Source: Clostridium sp. AM22-11AC (GTDB lineage Bacteria > Bacillota > Clostridia > Lachnospirales > Lachnospiraceae). From it: 64,000 nt of DNA. The stretch is from contig NZ_QUCM01000013.1 in assembly GCF_003473545.1 (NCBI RefSeq), forward strand, positions 1 through 64,000. The letters are read 5' to 3'. The notes under the pieces are model-generated. The model was given only the letters and a program-made list of their open reading frames with translations, was not told where the DNA came from and did no database searches. The position numbers and the translations under genes were made by a program. Shown piece after piece: positions 46,503 to 56,395 of this stretch. Position 1 is the first letter of the stretch; each line of letters opens with the position of its first letter.

Positions 46503-48811
46503 CTGAAAATGCAGTAGCGGAAACGGAGCCTGTCAAAAATTCCCATTTTTTTCCTGCTGTCACGAAGCTTTAACAGGAACTGGTGTACAAGTCTGATCTC
46601 ATATTCTTCCAACGGCTCTCCGCCATAGAAATATTTTTCCATCAGATCATTTACCCTCAGATACAGCCCATCCGGTATTTCCGGCAAAGTTTCCCTGATC
46701 TTTTCCTGGATCTGTTCACTTTTAAATCCCGGCTGCATGTCGATCCCCAGGATCAGCAGATGCTTATAGATCATAAGAAGGAGAAATTCCACACTGGGAA
46801 GGCTGCCATTGTCACTGATTTTCCGGATCCTGTATTCATAATACATTCTCCGCAGTTCTAATACCGCAAAAATAAATTCCAAAACAAACAGGATCAGCAG
46901 GATCATACCCCAGCCTATATCTGCTGTCTTTAATTCTGTCTGCTTTTGATTTTCCAGGAACGGTTCACTTCCAGGAAAATGCTTTTTCAGATTTTCTGCT
47001 TCTTCTCCCTCGGAGTCCAAAGCAGCTACTTTGCGCACCTGCCCCGGAGACTGTGCCATATTAAGGAGGGCATATGTATCGTAATAAAATCCCGGTGTCA
47101 CATCTACCGATACCCATCCCATACCATCCATATATACTTCCGCCCAGGCATGACCGTCAGAAGAAGAAAGGCCGATCCAGTCTCCGTGAGAATTTTCCGC
47201 CTGTTTGCTGGTAAGAAGATATCCTTCTGCATATCTGGCCGGAATGTGAAAACTTCTCAGTGCAAGTACGGCAGCAGAAGTATAATATGCGGAATTTCCT
47301 TCCCGCTCCCCCTGTAAAAATTCTTTTAAAAGATCGTCTCCCGCAGTATCTTCCTCAGAAAGATATTTATTATAATACGTATTTTCCTCAAGAACAGTAC
47401 GGATCTGCTGTACAGCCGCATACACACTTAAAGATGCTTCTTCCTCTTCTTTATGAAACAGCTCTTTGATCAGACCAGACAACTGTGGATCTGCTGTAAG
47501 ATAATTCACATACACAAAATCACGGTATACTGCCTCCGACTCCAGATACTGCTTCTGTTCATCTGTAACAGGAGCCTCTGTCCAGGTATCTAACCGCTGC
47601 AGTTCCCCCGGCATATCCGAAGACAGCTCGCTGATCTCATAACGTTTTGCGCCAAAGAAAGCAAGGGAACGGCTTCCCTCATCTCTTTCATTGGTAGAAT
47701 TGGCAACTGCCTGGGAAGAATAAGGCTCATAGATATATTTTCTCATGGCACCTGTATTTACTACCTGGATATGGTTGACCCACGGTGCATCCTCCGGCAA
47801 GGGATCCGTGCCGCTTCTTCCAGCTTCTTCATAGGCAATATACTGATGTTCCGGCTGAAAACCTCTTCCGTTCAGCCATTTTAAAAATCCCCATCTATTT
47901 CCGCCATAAGCTGCTTTTGCCAGAGGTTTCCAGCTGTCATTCTCATAAACAGAACCAGTAAAACCCTTTAAATATAAAGGTTTGATCTGTTCTGTCTTTA
48001 CTCTGAGCCTTGGCTCGTCCCCCTGTTCTAAAGAAGCTGCCTGCGCCAGACTGCCGGAAGGCATATTATCCTCTCCATATCGCAGCTGTTCTGTCATCTG
48101 TGCTACGTCCTTTTTCACTTTCAGTACTGTCTGTGAGGTTTTTCCTCCTGATATCCAGAGCATGCAAAAAAGGATCAGTCCTGTTACGATCGTCCAGCCG
48201 GTACGGCGTCCGAAAGAGCCAGCATGAAAGGCAAACAGCCATACACCTGTAATGGAAGTGAGCATAAGAACGGCTCCAAAAAGGGAAGAACGTCCTAAGA
48301 CGATCTCCGGAACAAACAGAACGAGGGCGATCAGGCTGATCCGAGTACATGCCTTTACACTGACCAGATACCATAAAAGAGCCGCCAGCATTAAAAGAAA
48401 GACCAGACTGTATAAAAACAGATTCTGCTCTGTTGCCTGTACATTTCCAAACAGACGCACTCCATCTTCATATTTTTCATTCCAGCTGTAAATACAGATA
48501 TTTAAAAAGCTTAAAAATCCGTTTAATATCTGTACCGGTCTTATAAAGGTCAGTACTGCCGCACCGGCGGCAGGAATAAAAAATGCCCATTTCTTATCTT
48601 TGGAAGACAAGAGTCCGTATACAGCAGTCAGACATAAAACAATTTCTGCTATCCCAAAAGCCGCAGCCTCAAAAACAAGGTCGATCGCCGCAATCTTAAA
48701 CCAGGATAAAATGCTTCCTGCCACCAGTATCATGCACAATGGCAGCGCGTTTAAAATATCCCTGTTCTTATTATTTTTCCCTGATGATATTTCCTGTATC
48801 ACACCCGCCAT
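46499..48811 (-). CDS. Transglutaminase-like membrane protein, catalytic Cys replaced
   Basis: This 770-residue TgpA-like protein has about seven membrane helices in the first 220 residues, an outside region, a transglutaminase core at about 490-590, one helix near 635 and a DUF4129-type tail. Where active enzymes have G-x-C-x-x-(F/Y)-A-S, this reads GNSAYYTSA, so Ser replaces the catalytic Cys, while DGHAWAEVY (His) and WVSVDVTPG (Asp) remain. It may be inactive or structural. It ends a MoxR-DUF58-TgpA operon, a set usually tied to envelope functions. Confidence 0.87.
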   Translation of the reverse strand: MAGVIQEISSGKNNKNRDILNALPLCMILVAGSILSWFKIAAIDLVFEAAAFGIAEIVLCLTAVYGLLSSKDKKWAFFIPAAGAAVLTFIRPVQILNGFLSFLNICIYSWNEKYEDGVRLFGNVQATEQNLFLYSLVFLLMLAALLWYLVSVKACTRISLIALVLFVPEIVLGRSSLFGAVLMLTSITGVWLFAFHAGSFGRRTGWTIVTGLILFCMLWISGGKTSQTVLKVKKDVAQMTEQLRYGEDNMPSGSLAQAASLEQGDEPRLRVKTEQIKPLYLKGFTGSVYENDSWKPLAKAAYGGNRWGFLKWLNGRGFQPEHQYIAYEEAGRSGTDPLPEDAPWVNHIQVVNTGAMRKYIYEPYSSQAVANSTNERDEGSRSLAFFGAKRYEISELSSDMPGELQRLDTWTEAPVTDEQKQYLESEAVYRDFVYVNYLTADPQLSGLIKELFHKEEEEASLSVYAAVQQIRTVLEENTYYNKYLSEEDTAGDDLLKEFLQGEREGNSAYYTSAAVLALRSFHIPARYAEGYLLTSKQAENSHGDWIGLSSSDGHAWAEVYMDGMGWVSVDVTPGFYYDTYALLNMAQSPGQVRKVAALDSEGEEAENLKKHFPGSEPFLENQKQTELKTADIGWGMILLILFVLEFIFAVLELRRMYYEYRIRKISDNGSLPSVEFLLLMIYKHLLILGIDMQPGFKSEQIQEKIRETLPEIPDGLYLRVNDLMEKYFYGGEPLEEYEIRLVHQFLLKLRDSRKKMGIFDRLRFRYCIFS

Positions 48812-48833
48812 AGTTTATGTTTTGTCTTCCTTT

Positions 48834-50006
48834 CTACACAATGATATTCTGCGTGTCTGTGGTTAATTTTTCTAATGGGATCTCTGTTAATACGCACATA
48901 CCTCTTTCTGTAGTACGTATCTCTCCCTCTTCATCTAAAATACACACAGCTGTTACACTTACATCTTTTGCCAGTTCATAAACCTCATCCGGACAGGTTC
49001 CTGCAGTAAAATACAGGATCCTGCGGTAATTACTGTGAGATTTTTCCGCAATAAGGCTCTTTAAGCCCATCCCCCGCTCTTTCTGAAGGGAAAGGTTCAT
49101 CCAGGTATCCATGGTATTATCATATTCCTGCTGTCCTGTGATCTGGTTCAGATATATTTTATTTCCGGCCCACATGCCCAGATAATGAGGGACCTTATGT
49201 TCCATCAGCTTTTCACTGACTGCGGCTGCAGCGCTGACTGCTCCTGATAAAACATCCGGTTCATATGTGACCTCTCCAGAAGTAAGACCTGCGTCAAACA
49301 TCACCAGAATATCATAACTGGACGTATCACTTGGTTCTCTTACCAGAACGGTGTCAAACTTTTCTGAAAGTTTCCAGTGGATCGTTCGGATACTGTCTCC
49401 CGGCTGATATTCACGCAGCTCAAAAACTTCCGTTGCATCATAACCTTTTTTACTCAGCGTCTGCTGTCCTTCATTCTGGCGTCCTTTCTGATTTCCGGAT
49501 GCCACAGGACGCATGGATATTTTCTCCGGATAAACCGTCAGATGCTGTACCTGATGAAATTCTGTCTTTATACAGTTTAAGCCAAAAATATCATAGCAGC
49601 GCACATTACTAAGGCTGAGGATCGCGCCTCCGCACATCTTCGGTTCCCAAGGGATCGATATACCAAAAGAACGTTTATTGATGTCAAGGGCTAACGGGAT
49701 ATTCCTGTTGACCTGGAACATTTTATTATCATAGGAAAGATCTGCCTGGATCCTGGCTGCTGCCAGACACCGCCATCTGCTTTTCACAGAGATATCGATC
49801 TCTATTGTCTGTCCGAGACGGCAGGCAGAGCGGGTATGCATTTCCAGCTCCATTCCATTCGTCTCAAGACGTAAAAAGAAACGTAAGACCACAGGCAATA
49901 AAATTTCTATTATAAATACACCGGCTGTAAAATAAGAACCGCTTAAGAAAAACAGAACAGCTGTTGCCACTACTGCTGTGCCGAAGCCGATCCTGATCCT
50001 TGTCAT
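48834..50006 (-). CDS. DUF58 (von Willebrand-like) protein
   Basis: This 390-residue protein has two N-terminal membrane helices and the DUF58 signature DSIRTIHWKLSEKFDTVLVR near 205-225, followed by a vWA-like strand DILVMFDAG. ATG 50006 overlaps the moxR stop by 4 bases; the GTG at 50015 is less likely. DUF58 proteins are encoded next to MoxR ATPases and are probably their partners. Confidence 0.9.
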   Translation of the reverse strand: MTRIRIGFGTAVVATAVLFFLSGSYFTAGVFIIEILLPVVLRFFLRLETNGMELEMHTRSACRLGQTIEIDISVKSRWRCLAAARIQADLSYDNKMFQVNRNIPLALDINKRSFGISIPWEPKMCGGAILSLSNVRCYDIFGLNCIKTEFHQVQHLTVYPEKISMRPVASGNQKGRQNEGQQTLSKKGYDATEVFELREYQPGDSIRTIHWKLSEKFDTVLVREPSDTSSYDILVMFDAGLTSGEVTYEPDVLSGAVSAAAAVSEKLMEHKVPHYLGMWAGNKIYLNQITGQQEYDNTMDTWMNLSLQKERGMGLKSLIAEKSHSNYRRILYFTAGTCPDEVYELAKDVSVTAVCILDEEGEIRTTERGMCVLTEIPLEKLTTDTQNIIV

Positions 50007-50953
50007 GCATTCCACCTCTTAGGGTCTTTCAAAGGTTTTGTTTCTTTTAATATATCCTGAAGGATCTCTTTTTCTGAGATTCCCTCTAAACGGGCCTGGG
50101 GCTTAAGGATCAGTCTGTGGGCGCATACATCCGTAAATACTTCCTGTACATCCTCCGGGATCACATAGCTGCGGTCTTTTAAGATTGCCCATGCCTTTGC
50201 CATCTTAGTCAGTGCCCAGACACCACGTGGGCTGATTCCCAGTTCTACTAAAGGATGTTCTCTGGTTGCCTCACAAAGGCGGATCAGATAATAAAGGATA
50301 TCATCACTGATCTTAAGAGCAGAAAGATAGTTCTGGATCTCCAGAATGTTTTCTGCCTGTGCAGCTACCTGGATCTCTTCCAGAGGGTTGGAATATCTTC
50401 TGGCCTTTAAGATCTTGATCTGATCCTCTGCTGAAGGATATCCAATGGAAAGACGAACCATAAAACGGTCTAACTGGGAACTTGGAAGTGCCTGGGTTCC
50501 TGTTGTACCTAAAGGGTTCTGGGTAGCAATACAGATAAACGGAGTAGGTAAAGGTCTTGTTACACCATCTACTGTTACCCTCCGCTCTTCCATGGCTTCC
50601 AGAAGAGCAGACTGTGTTTTAGGAGAAGTACGGTTGATCTCATCTGCCAGCAGCAGATTGCACATAGCAGCGCCCTCATGATACTCAAACTGTTCATTCT
50701 GGCGGTTGTACATGGTAAAACCTGTAATATCTGACGGCAGGGTATCTGTTGTAAACTGTATTCTCTTGTAATCCAGTCCCAGTACTCTTGAAAAGGCAAG
50801 GGCAAGGGTGGTCTTTCCTACTCCGGGGCTGTCCTCAAGGAGAATATGTCCTCCTGCGTAAATCGTGGCAAGAACACGCCGTATAATGTCGTCTTTTCCC
50901 ATAAAGGCTTTTTTCACTTCCTGAATGACGTGTTCAGACTGTTCCAGTATCAT
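50003..50953 (-). CDS. MoxR family AAA ATPase
   Basis: This 316-residue AAA+ ATPase has Walker A EDSPGVGKTTLA, Walker B LLADEINR, sensor 1 IATQNP and the LPSSQLDRFMV arginine-finger region. MoxR proteins act as chaperones that mature or switch partner proteins. Downstream DUF58 and transglutaminase-like genes are its usual partners. It follows the surface protein gene by 51 bases. Confidence 0.95.
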   Translation of the reverse strand: MILEQSEHVIQEVKKAFMGKDDIIRRVLATIYAGGHILLEDSPGVGKTTLALAFSRVLGLDYKRIQFTTDTLPSDITGFTMYNRQNEQFEYHEGAAMCNLLLADEINRTSPKTQSALLEAMEERRVTVDGVTRPLPTPFICIATQNPLGTTGTQALPSSQLDRFMVRLSIGYPSAEDQIKILKARRYSNPLEEIQVAAQAENILEIQNYLSALKISDDILYYLIRLCEATREHPLVELGISPRGVWALTKMAKAWAILKDRSYVIPEDVQEVFTDVCAHRLILKPQARLEGISEKEILQDILKETKPLKDPKRWNA

Positions 50954-51004
50954 AACAAATGCTTCTCCTCTCTCTTTTGCGCTTTTTCCGTTCTATAGTG
51001 GTTT

Positions 51005-54000
51005 TTATAAACTTTCTTCTGTATCTGAGTTTTCTTCTGTATCTAAAGTTTCTTCTGAAGACGCATCTTTTTCTTCTGTGTCTTCTTTATCCTCTTCCAT
51101 CGATCCACCTGATTCATTTTCTGTCTGATCCGTATCCTCCGATGGATCCGGGTTTTCCGGTTCCTGTGGCTGATCCGGCTCTTCTGGTGCATCCGGATTG
51201 GTTGGTGTCTCCGGTATTTCTGGTGTTTCCGGCGCATCTGGATCGGTTGGTGTCTCCGGTTTTTCCGGTGTTTCCGGATCCTGTGGATCTTCTGATGGCT
51301 CATCCGGATCCTGTGTGGTTCCATTTCCCTGATCCGGGTCCTGAGGAACTTCCGGATCTACCGGAACATCGGCAGGAACTTCCGGTATTTTATCCAGAAC
51401 AACTGCCTGTTCCTCTTTTTCATTCTTTTCTTCCTCGATCCGGTCTCTCCAGGCATCTACATACTCATTGATATCCGGTTTTTCCAGACGGTCCGGATGA
51501 TCCGGTACCTCTTTACCAAGGAGAGTATAAATTCTTTCCTCACCAGTGAATTTTATATTCTCAATCGTATACGGAGTACAATCATTTACGTACTCCAGGA
51601 ATTCCGGCAGGTAGTTCCAGTCTTCATCTACAGGGAAGTCACCTGCTGCATCCATCCACTCACTTACAGCCGCATTTAAAACAGTATAGTAAATATTGCT
51701 TTCGATCTCATCATCGCTTTCATATCCCTGAATACTGTATTTCCATACATCTACATAGGCATCTTCATTTTCAGCCGCAGCACCTTCTAACTGAACCAGT
51801 CCCTCTGTTTCCACGCCAAAGCTGTAGAAAGTTCCACGTCCCGGATAAGTAAGCAGCGGTACATTCTCACCTGTAAAGGTAATAGACTGCATATCTGTAT
51901 CTTCAAAAGCGCTGTAACCTACAGAACGAAGATCTTCCGGGAATTCAATTTCTGTAAGGCCTGTCCTTGCAAAGGCATACGGGTCAACACTAAGTCCCGG
52001 ATCTGCATCTCCCAGATCGCTGGCAGGATTGGAAAATTTAACCTCTGTCAGATCCACACAGCCAATAAAAGCATCTGAACCGATCTGGAACAGATCATCA
52101 GAAAATTCAACCGTACCTGTAAGACCGGAATTTTTAAAGGCTGCACTCTGTATAGCACGGATATGTTCCGCTACTTCTGCAGGCAGTGTAAACTCTCCCT
52201 GGCAATCCTGTAAAGCGCCTCTGATCACATAGGTAATAACTCGTCCCTCCGGCGCCTGGATCTCTCCTGAGAAATCAGTGGTACCGTTAAGCAGATAGGT
52301 ATCATCTCCATCCAGACCAAATACCAATGGTCTCGTTTCCTCTGTATCTCCTAATACAATGGCATCGCCACATCCTATTGCATATCTGGCAGCCGTTTCA
52401 TCTAAAAGGCAGGCTGAGGTAACATAGGTCAGTGTATCCCTTGCCATCAACGGATCTTCCAGATCCAGATAGCCTGTATTAAAGGCCATATAGCGAAGTC
52501 CCACAAAGGCATCCTGTCCAATATAAATATAATCAGGTGCGTAACTTATTACACCTTCCAGTTTCTCACACTGGGAGAACGCATTTCTTCCTACTTTTGT
52601 AACAGTTTCCGGAAGTTCTGCCAGGATCAGGTCAATGCAGCCCTTAAAGGCACTGTTTCCGATCTCTGTCAGTTCTACGCCATCCGGCAGATCCAGTTCA
52701 TCTAAAGAAGTAATATCTTCCGGAGCCTGGATCAGGACTGCAGAACCGGCAACATCCAGATAGATCATGCCAGCTTCCGTTTCTACCAGTTCACATTTTC
52801 CAACCTGAATCAGATTTTCAGCAGTCTCCTCACCTAAGATCTCTCCCCAGGCCTCTACATAGGCATCACGGTTGTCTTCTGATACATAGATGACCAGATT
52901 TTTTGTATCCAGATCACCAAAGGTATCTGCTGAGATCTCAGGAGGCACATCGCTCTGGAAATAGATCTCTGTCAATCCTTCTCCGTTCAAACTTTCTGAC
53001 TCCAGAACCTCTACACCTTCTGAAATGACCAGGCGTTCCACATTCGGACATTTATCAGCAGCATAGGACTTAATACGTCTTACTGTATCCGGAACGATCC
53101 ATAATCCGCTGTTATCACTGGAAATACGGTTTAAAACCGTACCACCGGAAGAAAGCACTGCTCCATTTACATAGGTATAATCTGTCTCCTCCGAAGAAGG
53201 GATCAGGCTGTTTCCACCCAGACTGTTTCTCCATGTAAGAAGATAATCTGCATAATACTCTGCAGGTACCACCAGCTGTGTACCGGATATCCTTCCCAGA
53301 TTGATATCCGGAGGTGTTGGTGATGCGAAATTTATCTTTGTCAGGGAATTCCATTCTGGAATGACCACTCTCGTAACATCTTCCGGAATATCGATCTCTT
53401 CTAATCCTACCGGAATACCTAACAGTTCTGTTTTTGCCTTGTTATAAAGGAAACCGTCCACGGAACAGAAGTACGGGTTTCCCTCTGCCACCTCATAATC
53501 TTGTGTAACCATTATAAAATCATCCAGCAAAGTTGTAACAGACTCCGGGATATAGATCTTTCCTGTAACATATCCATTGAAGTTGACCTGCTGGATCCCC
53601 TGGGGGATCTCTACTTCATCCAGAAATTCACTGCACATATGCAGAAACTGCCTGTAAACATAATTACCACGCTCATCAAAATCCCAGGTCAGATAACCAC
53701 CGAAATATTCCGGAATATCCACCCGGTCCATTGGATAGATCTCATATCTTCCCGGAGCCTCCGGTTTGTAATAATCTGTAAATACTTCCTGCTCTCCATT
53801 GACATACCATCCCGGAACCACCTGAAGAAGAGAGTCATACAGACCCATTCCCCAGATATTTTGCTGGGCTGTATACAACTCTTTCAGCTCCTTTAACAGG
53901 CAAATCTCTTCATCTTCTCCCAGATATACGCTGTCTAAGGTACGTCTGTTTCCAGCCTCATCTTCCGGTCCCATTACAACCATCTTGCAATATTTTACAG

Positions 54001-55132
54001 AAAATTCATGTTCGATCTCTGTCCACGGGCTGTTGGCATTGGGTCTAAAATAAAAGGTAACAGTAAAATCCACCTCTGCTATCTTGGGATGATCTCCAAT
54101 CTTAAAATTATCGTTATACTCTCTCAGACGATAAGTTCCCGTAGGTGTGTCTACATATGCATAAACAGAACACAGCAGTTTCCAGTCTGTAAGTACAGCG
54201 CCCCGGTAAAGTTCACCTACAGAATCTGAGGAACTTATAATAGAAAGTACTGCATTTTCAGCCTCATCCCCTTCAGGCAGTCCTTCACTTGGAAAATCCG
54301 GAAGCGTAATTTCTTCTCCACCAGGTAAAGAAGGGTCGCTTGGCAGGGTAGGCTGCTTGGAGTCATCCGGGTAATCCGGGTCTACAGTCGGCGTATCATC
54401 TCCATTATCCGGCTGATCCGGTGTTGGGGTTGGTGTAGGAGTCGGATCCGGCGTTGGAGTTGGCGCAGGTACGTCATTTCCACCGGGTGTTATGGTATTA
54501 TCCTGATTTCCATTGGAACCGGAGCCACCACCGCCGCCAGTTGAACCGCCGCCGCTGATCGTAGTATCACCGCTGTCGCTGCCTGAACCATTGGAAGAAG
54601 CAGGGGTATCCTTATTTCCTGTATCTTCTGTAGTCAGACCAGAATGTCCTGCCGGAAGGTTGACCTTTTCCTGGGCATCCGGCGCCAGGACTACACTCTG
54701 TCCTTCGGGAGCCCAGTTTGTACCGCCTGTGCCTCCTGCATAATCAAAGGAAGGATCTGAGAAAATGTTTCTGGCACTTTCCGGATCTGCTTCCATCTGG
54801 TTATTGGCCAGTTCATAGGCAGCTTCGTTTTTCTTTTCCTGACCATAGGGATCCTTTGCCTCCGGGTCATGCTCCAGTTTTTTATTGTCATTTTCTCCCG
54901 GGTCATTTCCATTTTGCTGTATATTTTCTTTCTCCGGGAACATGATCTGGTTACCCTGCAATTCCCTGTTTTTTACAAACAGTTCCGGCTTAAACAGGTT
55001 ACCCCTCTGATAATCTTCCCATAAAACATGAAAGCCGCCTGCAACAAGGACCAGGGATACAGCACCTGCTGCCATCCCTTTTACACCTGCTTTTTTTATA
55101 AGACTGCCCATATTTTTCTTTTGCTTTTTCAA
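51005..55132 (-). CDS. Large secreted leucine-rich-repeat (BspA-like) protein
   Basis: This 1375-residue protein has an N-terminal membrane or signal segment at about 15-37 (VKGMAAGAVSLVLVAGGF), a Gly/Ser and Pro-Thr linker at about 180-255 (TPTPDPTPTPTPTPD), several BspA-type repeats between about 480 and 1130 (IGNSAFKGC, VGRNAFSQC, IGSDAFIGC) and an acidic Pro/Glu/Asp tail (PETPTDPDAPETPEIPETPT). No LPXTG or C-terminal anchor is seen, so the N-terminal helix may hold it. The start is TTG at 55132, overlapping the kinase stop, 6 bases after GGAG. Probably an adhesin or surface sensor part. Confidence 0.88.
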   Translation of the reverse strand: MKKQKKNMGSLIKKAGVKGMAAGAVSLVLVAGGFHVLWEDYQRGNLFKPELFVKNRELQGNQIMFPEKENIQQNGNDPGENDNKKLEHDPEAKDPYGQEKKNEAAYELANNQMEADPESARNIFSDPSFDYAGGTGGTNWAPEGQSVVLAPDAQEKVNLPAGHSGLTTEDTGNKDTPASSNGSGSDSGDTTISGGGSTGGGGGSGSNGNQDNTITPGGNDVPAPTPTPDPTPTPTPTPDQPDNGDDTPTVDPDYPDDSKQPTLPSDPSLPGGEEITLPDFPSEGLPEGDEAENAVLSIISSSDSVGELYRGAVLTDWKLLCSVYAYVDTPTGTYRLREYNDNFKIGDHPKIAEVDFTVTFYFRPNANSPWTEIEHEFSVKYCKMVVMGPEDEAGNRRTLDSVYLGEDEEICLLKELKELYTAQQNIWGMGLYDSLLQVVPGWYVNGEQEVFTDYYKPEAPGRYEIYPMDRVDIPEYFGGYLTWDFDERGNYVYRQFLHMCSEFLDEVEIPQGIQQVNFNGYVTGKIYIPESVTTLLDDFIMVTQDYEVAEGNPYFCSVDGFLYNKAKTELLGIPVGLEEIDIPEDVTRVVIPEWNSLTKINFASPTPPDINLGRISGTQLVVPAEYYADYLLTWRNSLGGNSLIPSSEETDYTYVNGAVLSSGGTVLNRISSDNSGLWIVPDTVRRIKSYAADKCPNVERLVISEGVEVLESESLNGEGLTEIYFQSDVPPEISADTFGDLDTKNLVIYVSEDNRDAYVEAWGEILGEETAENLIQVGKCELVETEAGMIYLDVAGSAVLIQAPEDITSLDELDLPDGVELTEIGNSAFKGCIDLILAELPETVTKVGRNAFSQCEKLEGVISYAPDYIYIGQDAFVGLRYMAFNTGYLDLEDPLMARDTLTYVTSACLLDETAARYAIGCGDAIVLGDTEETRPLVFGLDGDDTYLLNGTTDFSGEIQAPEGRVITYVIRGALQDCQGEFTLPAEVAEHIRAIQSAAFKNSGLTGTVEFSDDLFQIGSDAFIGCVDLTEVKFSNPASDLGDADPGLSVDPYAFARTGLTEIEFPEDLRSVGYSAFEDTDMQSITFTGENVPLLTYPGRGTFYSFGVETEGLVQLEGAAAENEDAYVDVWKYSIQGYESDDEIESNIYYTVLNAAVSEWMDAAGDFPVDEDWNYLPEFLEYVNDCTPYTIENIKFTGEERIYTLLGKEVPDHPDRLEKPDINEYVDAWRDRIEEEKNEKEEQAVVLDKIPEVPADVPVDPEVPQDPDQGNGTTQDPDEPSEDPQDPETPEKPETPTDPDAPETPEIPETPTNPDAPEEPDQPQEPENPDPSEDTDQTENESGGSMEEDKEDTEEKDASSEETLDTEENSDTEESL

Positions 55133-56235
55133 TATTTTCTCCGTCCTTTTAATATCTTGCCGATCTGCACACGCATCTCTTCAAAATCAATCGGTTTCGT
55201 AAAGTGACCATTCATACCGCTCATAGCAGAAAGTCTCTGATCTTCTACAAAGGCATCTGCAGAAAGAGCAAAGATAGGTATCTCTCCAGCATCTTTTCGA
55301 TCCATACTCCGGATCTGTTTTGCCGCATCACGGCCGTTCATCACCGGCATCTGGATATCCATAAGGATAAAGTTATAAGTTCCCGGTGCAGAAGCTGCAT
55401 ATTTTTCCACAGCATCTTTACCGTTTACGGCTACATCGACTTTAGCACCCTCATTTTCCAGAATGCTGACTGCGATCTCCGCGTTGATCTCATTATCTTC
55501 TGCCATAAGGATGTGGCATCCGTTAAAGGTGAAGTCTGTTCCTGTCTCGTCTTCCTGTTCTGTTTCTATCTCAGAAACTTCTGCGATCGGAAGTGTCAGA
55601 TATACGCTGAAATCAGAGCCTTTGCCAAGCATACTGTCAATGACGATCTCACCGCCCATCAGATGGACCAGACGGTCTGTAATAGACATACCAAGACCGG
55701 ATCCACCGTACTGTTTGGTGATATCCTGGCTTTCCTGTTCAAAAGGCTTGAAAATACGGCTGATAAATTTAGCATCCATACCTTTTCCTGTATCATGAAC
55801 ACGGAACATCAGGCTTACTTTGCCATTTTCTTTCTGAAGCTGGCGGAATGTAACACGGATCTCTCCTTTTTCTGTAAACTTCTGGGCATTGGATAAAAAG
55901 TTTACCAGGATCTGGGAAATACGCAATTCATCGCCAACTATGTATTTTACATCTACATCTTTCATTTCCACATAGAATGCCACGCCTTTGGCTTCTACGT
56001 TTTTCTGGAACATGTTACGCAGCTTTTCTGCCAGCGCCGCAAGTTCAAATGGCTTGCTCTCCAGCTCGATCTTTCCTGCCTCAATACGGGACATATCCAG
56101 AATATCATTGATAACAGAAAGCAGATACTTGGAAAGCTGCTCTGCCTTTATAATATAATTTTCAGCACTATGGCCTCTTAACTGACCATGTGCCAGTGTC
56201 AGCATACCAATAATACCATTCATAGGCGTAGCCAT
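55129..56235 (-). pseudogene. Hybrid histidine kinase, N-terminus lost at the H-box
   Basis: The 368 codons left encode the end of a kinase of the type SHDIRTPMNGIIGM. The frame starts ATG-GCT-ACG-CCT, reading MATPMNGIIGM: the phospho-accepting His and everything before it are gone. The rest is intact: N-box ILVNFLSNAQKF, VHDTGKGMD, YGGSGLGMSITDRL (ATPase), then a receiver domain with AEDNEINAEIA, LMDIQMPVMNGRDAA and FTKPIDFEEM. The ATG has no ribosome site. The DNA upstream is unrelated, AT-rich and leads into a phage-like gene, so an inserted element most likely split this gene. Confidence 0.85.
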
Positions 56236-56240
56236 AGACT
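56226..56240. other. Likely attachment-site junction of the inserted element
   Basis: Kinase homology ends between the ACG-CCT codons and the preceding GCT. This is where the element's end should lie. The exact core and recombinase type cannot be known from one end. Confidence 0.4.
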
Positions 56241-56281
56241 TATTTTACGCATAATTTATTAACCATTTAATATGGGGAGTA

Positions 56282-56311
56282 TAAAAATACCCAGGCACTA
56301 AGGCACCTGGG
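56282..56311 (-). terminator. Terminator near the element end
   Basis: CCCAGG (56290-56295) pairs with CCTGGG (56306-56311), followed on the minus strand by TATTTTTAT. It would stop transcription from the element before the truncated kinase. Confidence 0.6.
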
Positions 56312-56360
56312 AACTGCGAGCATATCATAGCTGCGCGGATAGTATATTTTCACGTCTGCA
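56285..56360 (-). ncRNA. Candidate short RNA at the element end
   Basis: A promoter at 56367-56395 and the terminator at 56282-56311 bound a transcript of about 75 bases with no convincing reading frame. Inside, GCG-AGC and GCT-CGC can pair around TATGATAT. This is a prediction from signals only. Confidence 0.35.
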
Positions 56361-56366
56361 ATCTTG

Positions 56367-56395
56367 ATTATATCATTTTAACGATCTTTTAACAA
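56367..56395 (-). promoter_or_regulatory. Outward-facing promoter in the element end
   Basis: TTGTTA (56390-56395) and TATAAT (56367-56372) are 17 bases apart on the minus strand, pointing at the broken kinase. Confidence 0.6.

Noticed and set aside
50959..51471. Plus-strand frame of 170 codons rich in Pro, Val and Leu
   Set aside because: It is the antisense of the acidic Pro/Glu/Asp tail of the surface protein; repeats there keep other frames open. No ribosome site.
54513..54743. Plus-strand frame starting with a run of prolines
   Set aside because: Antisense of the Gly/Ser-rich linker of the surface protein.
55129..56235. A complete short histidine kinase that starts at ATG 56235
   Set aside because: It would lack the phospho-accepting His and any input domain, and the ATG has no ribosome site, so truncation is the better reading.
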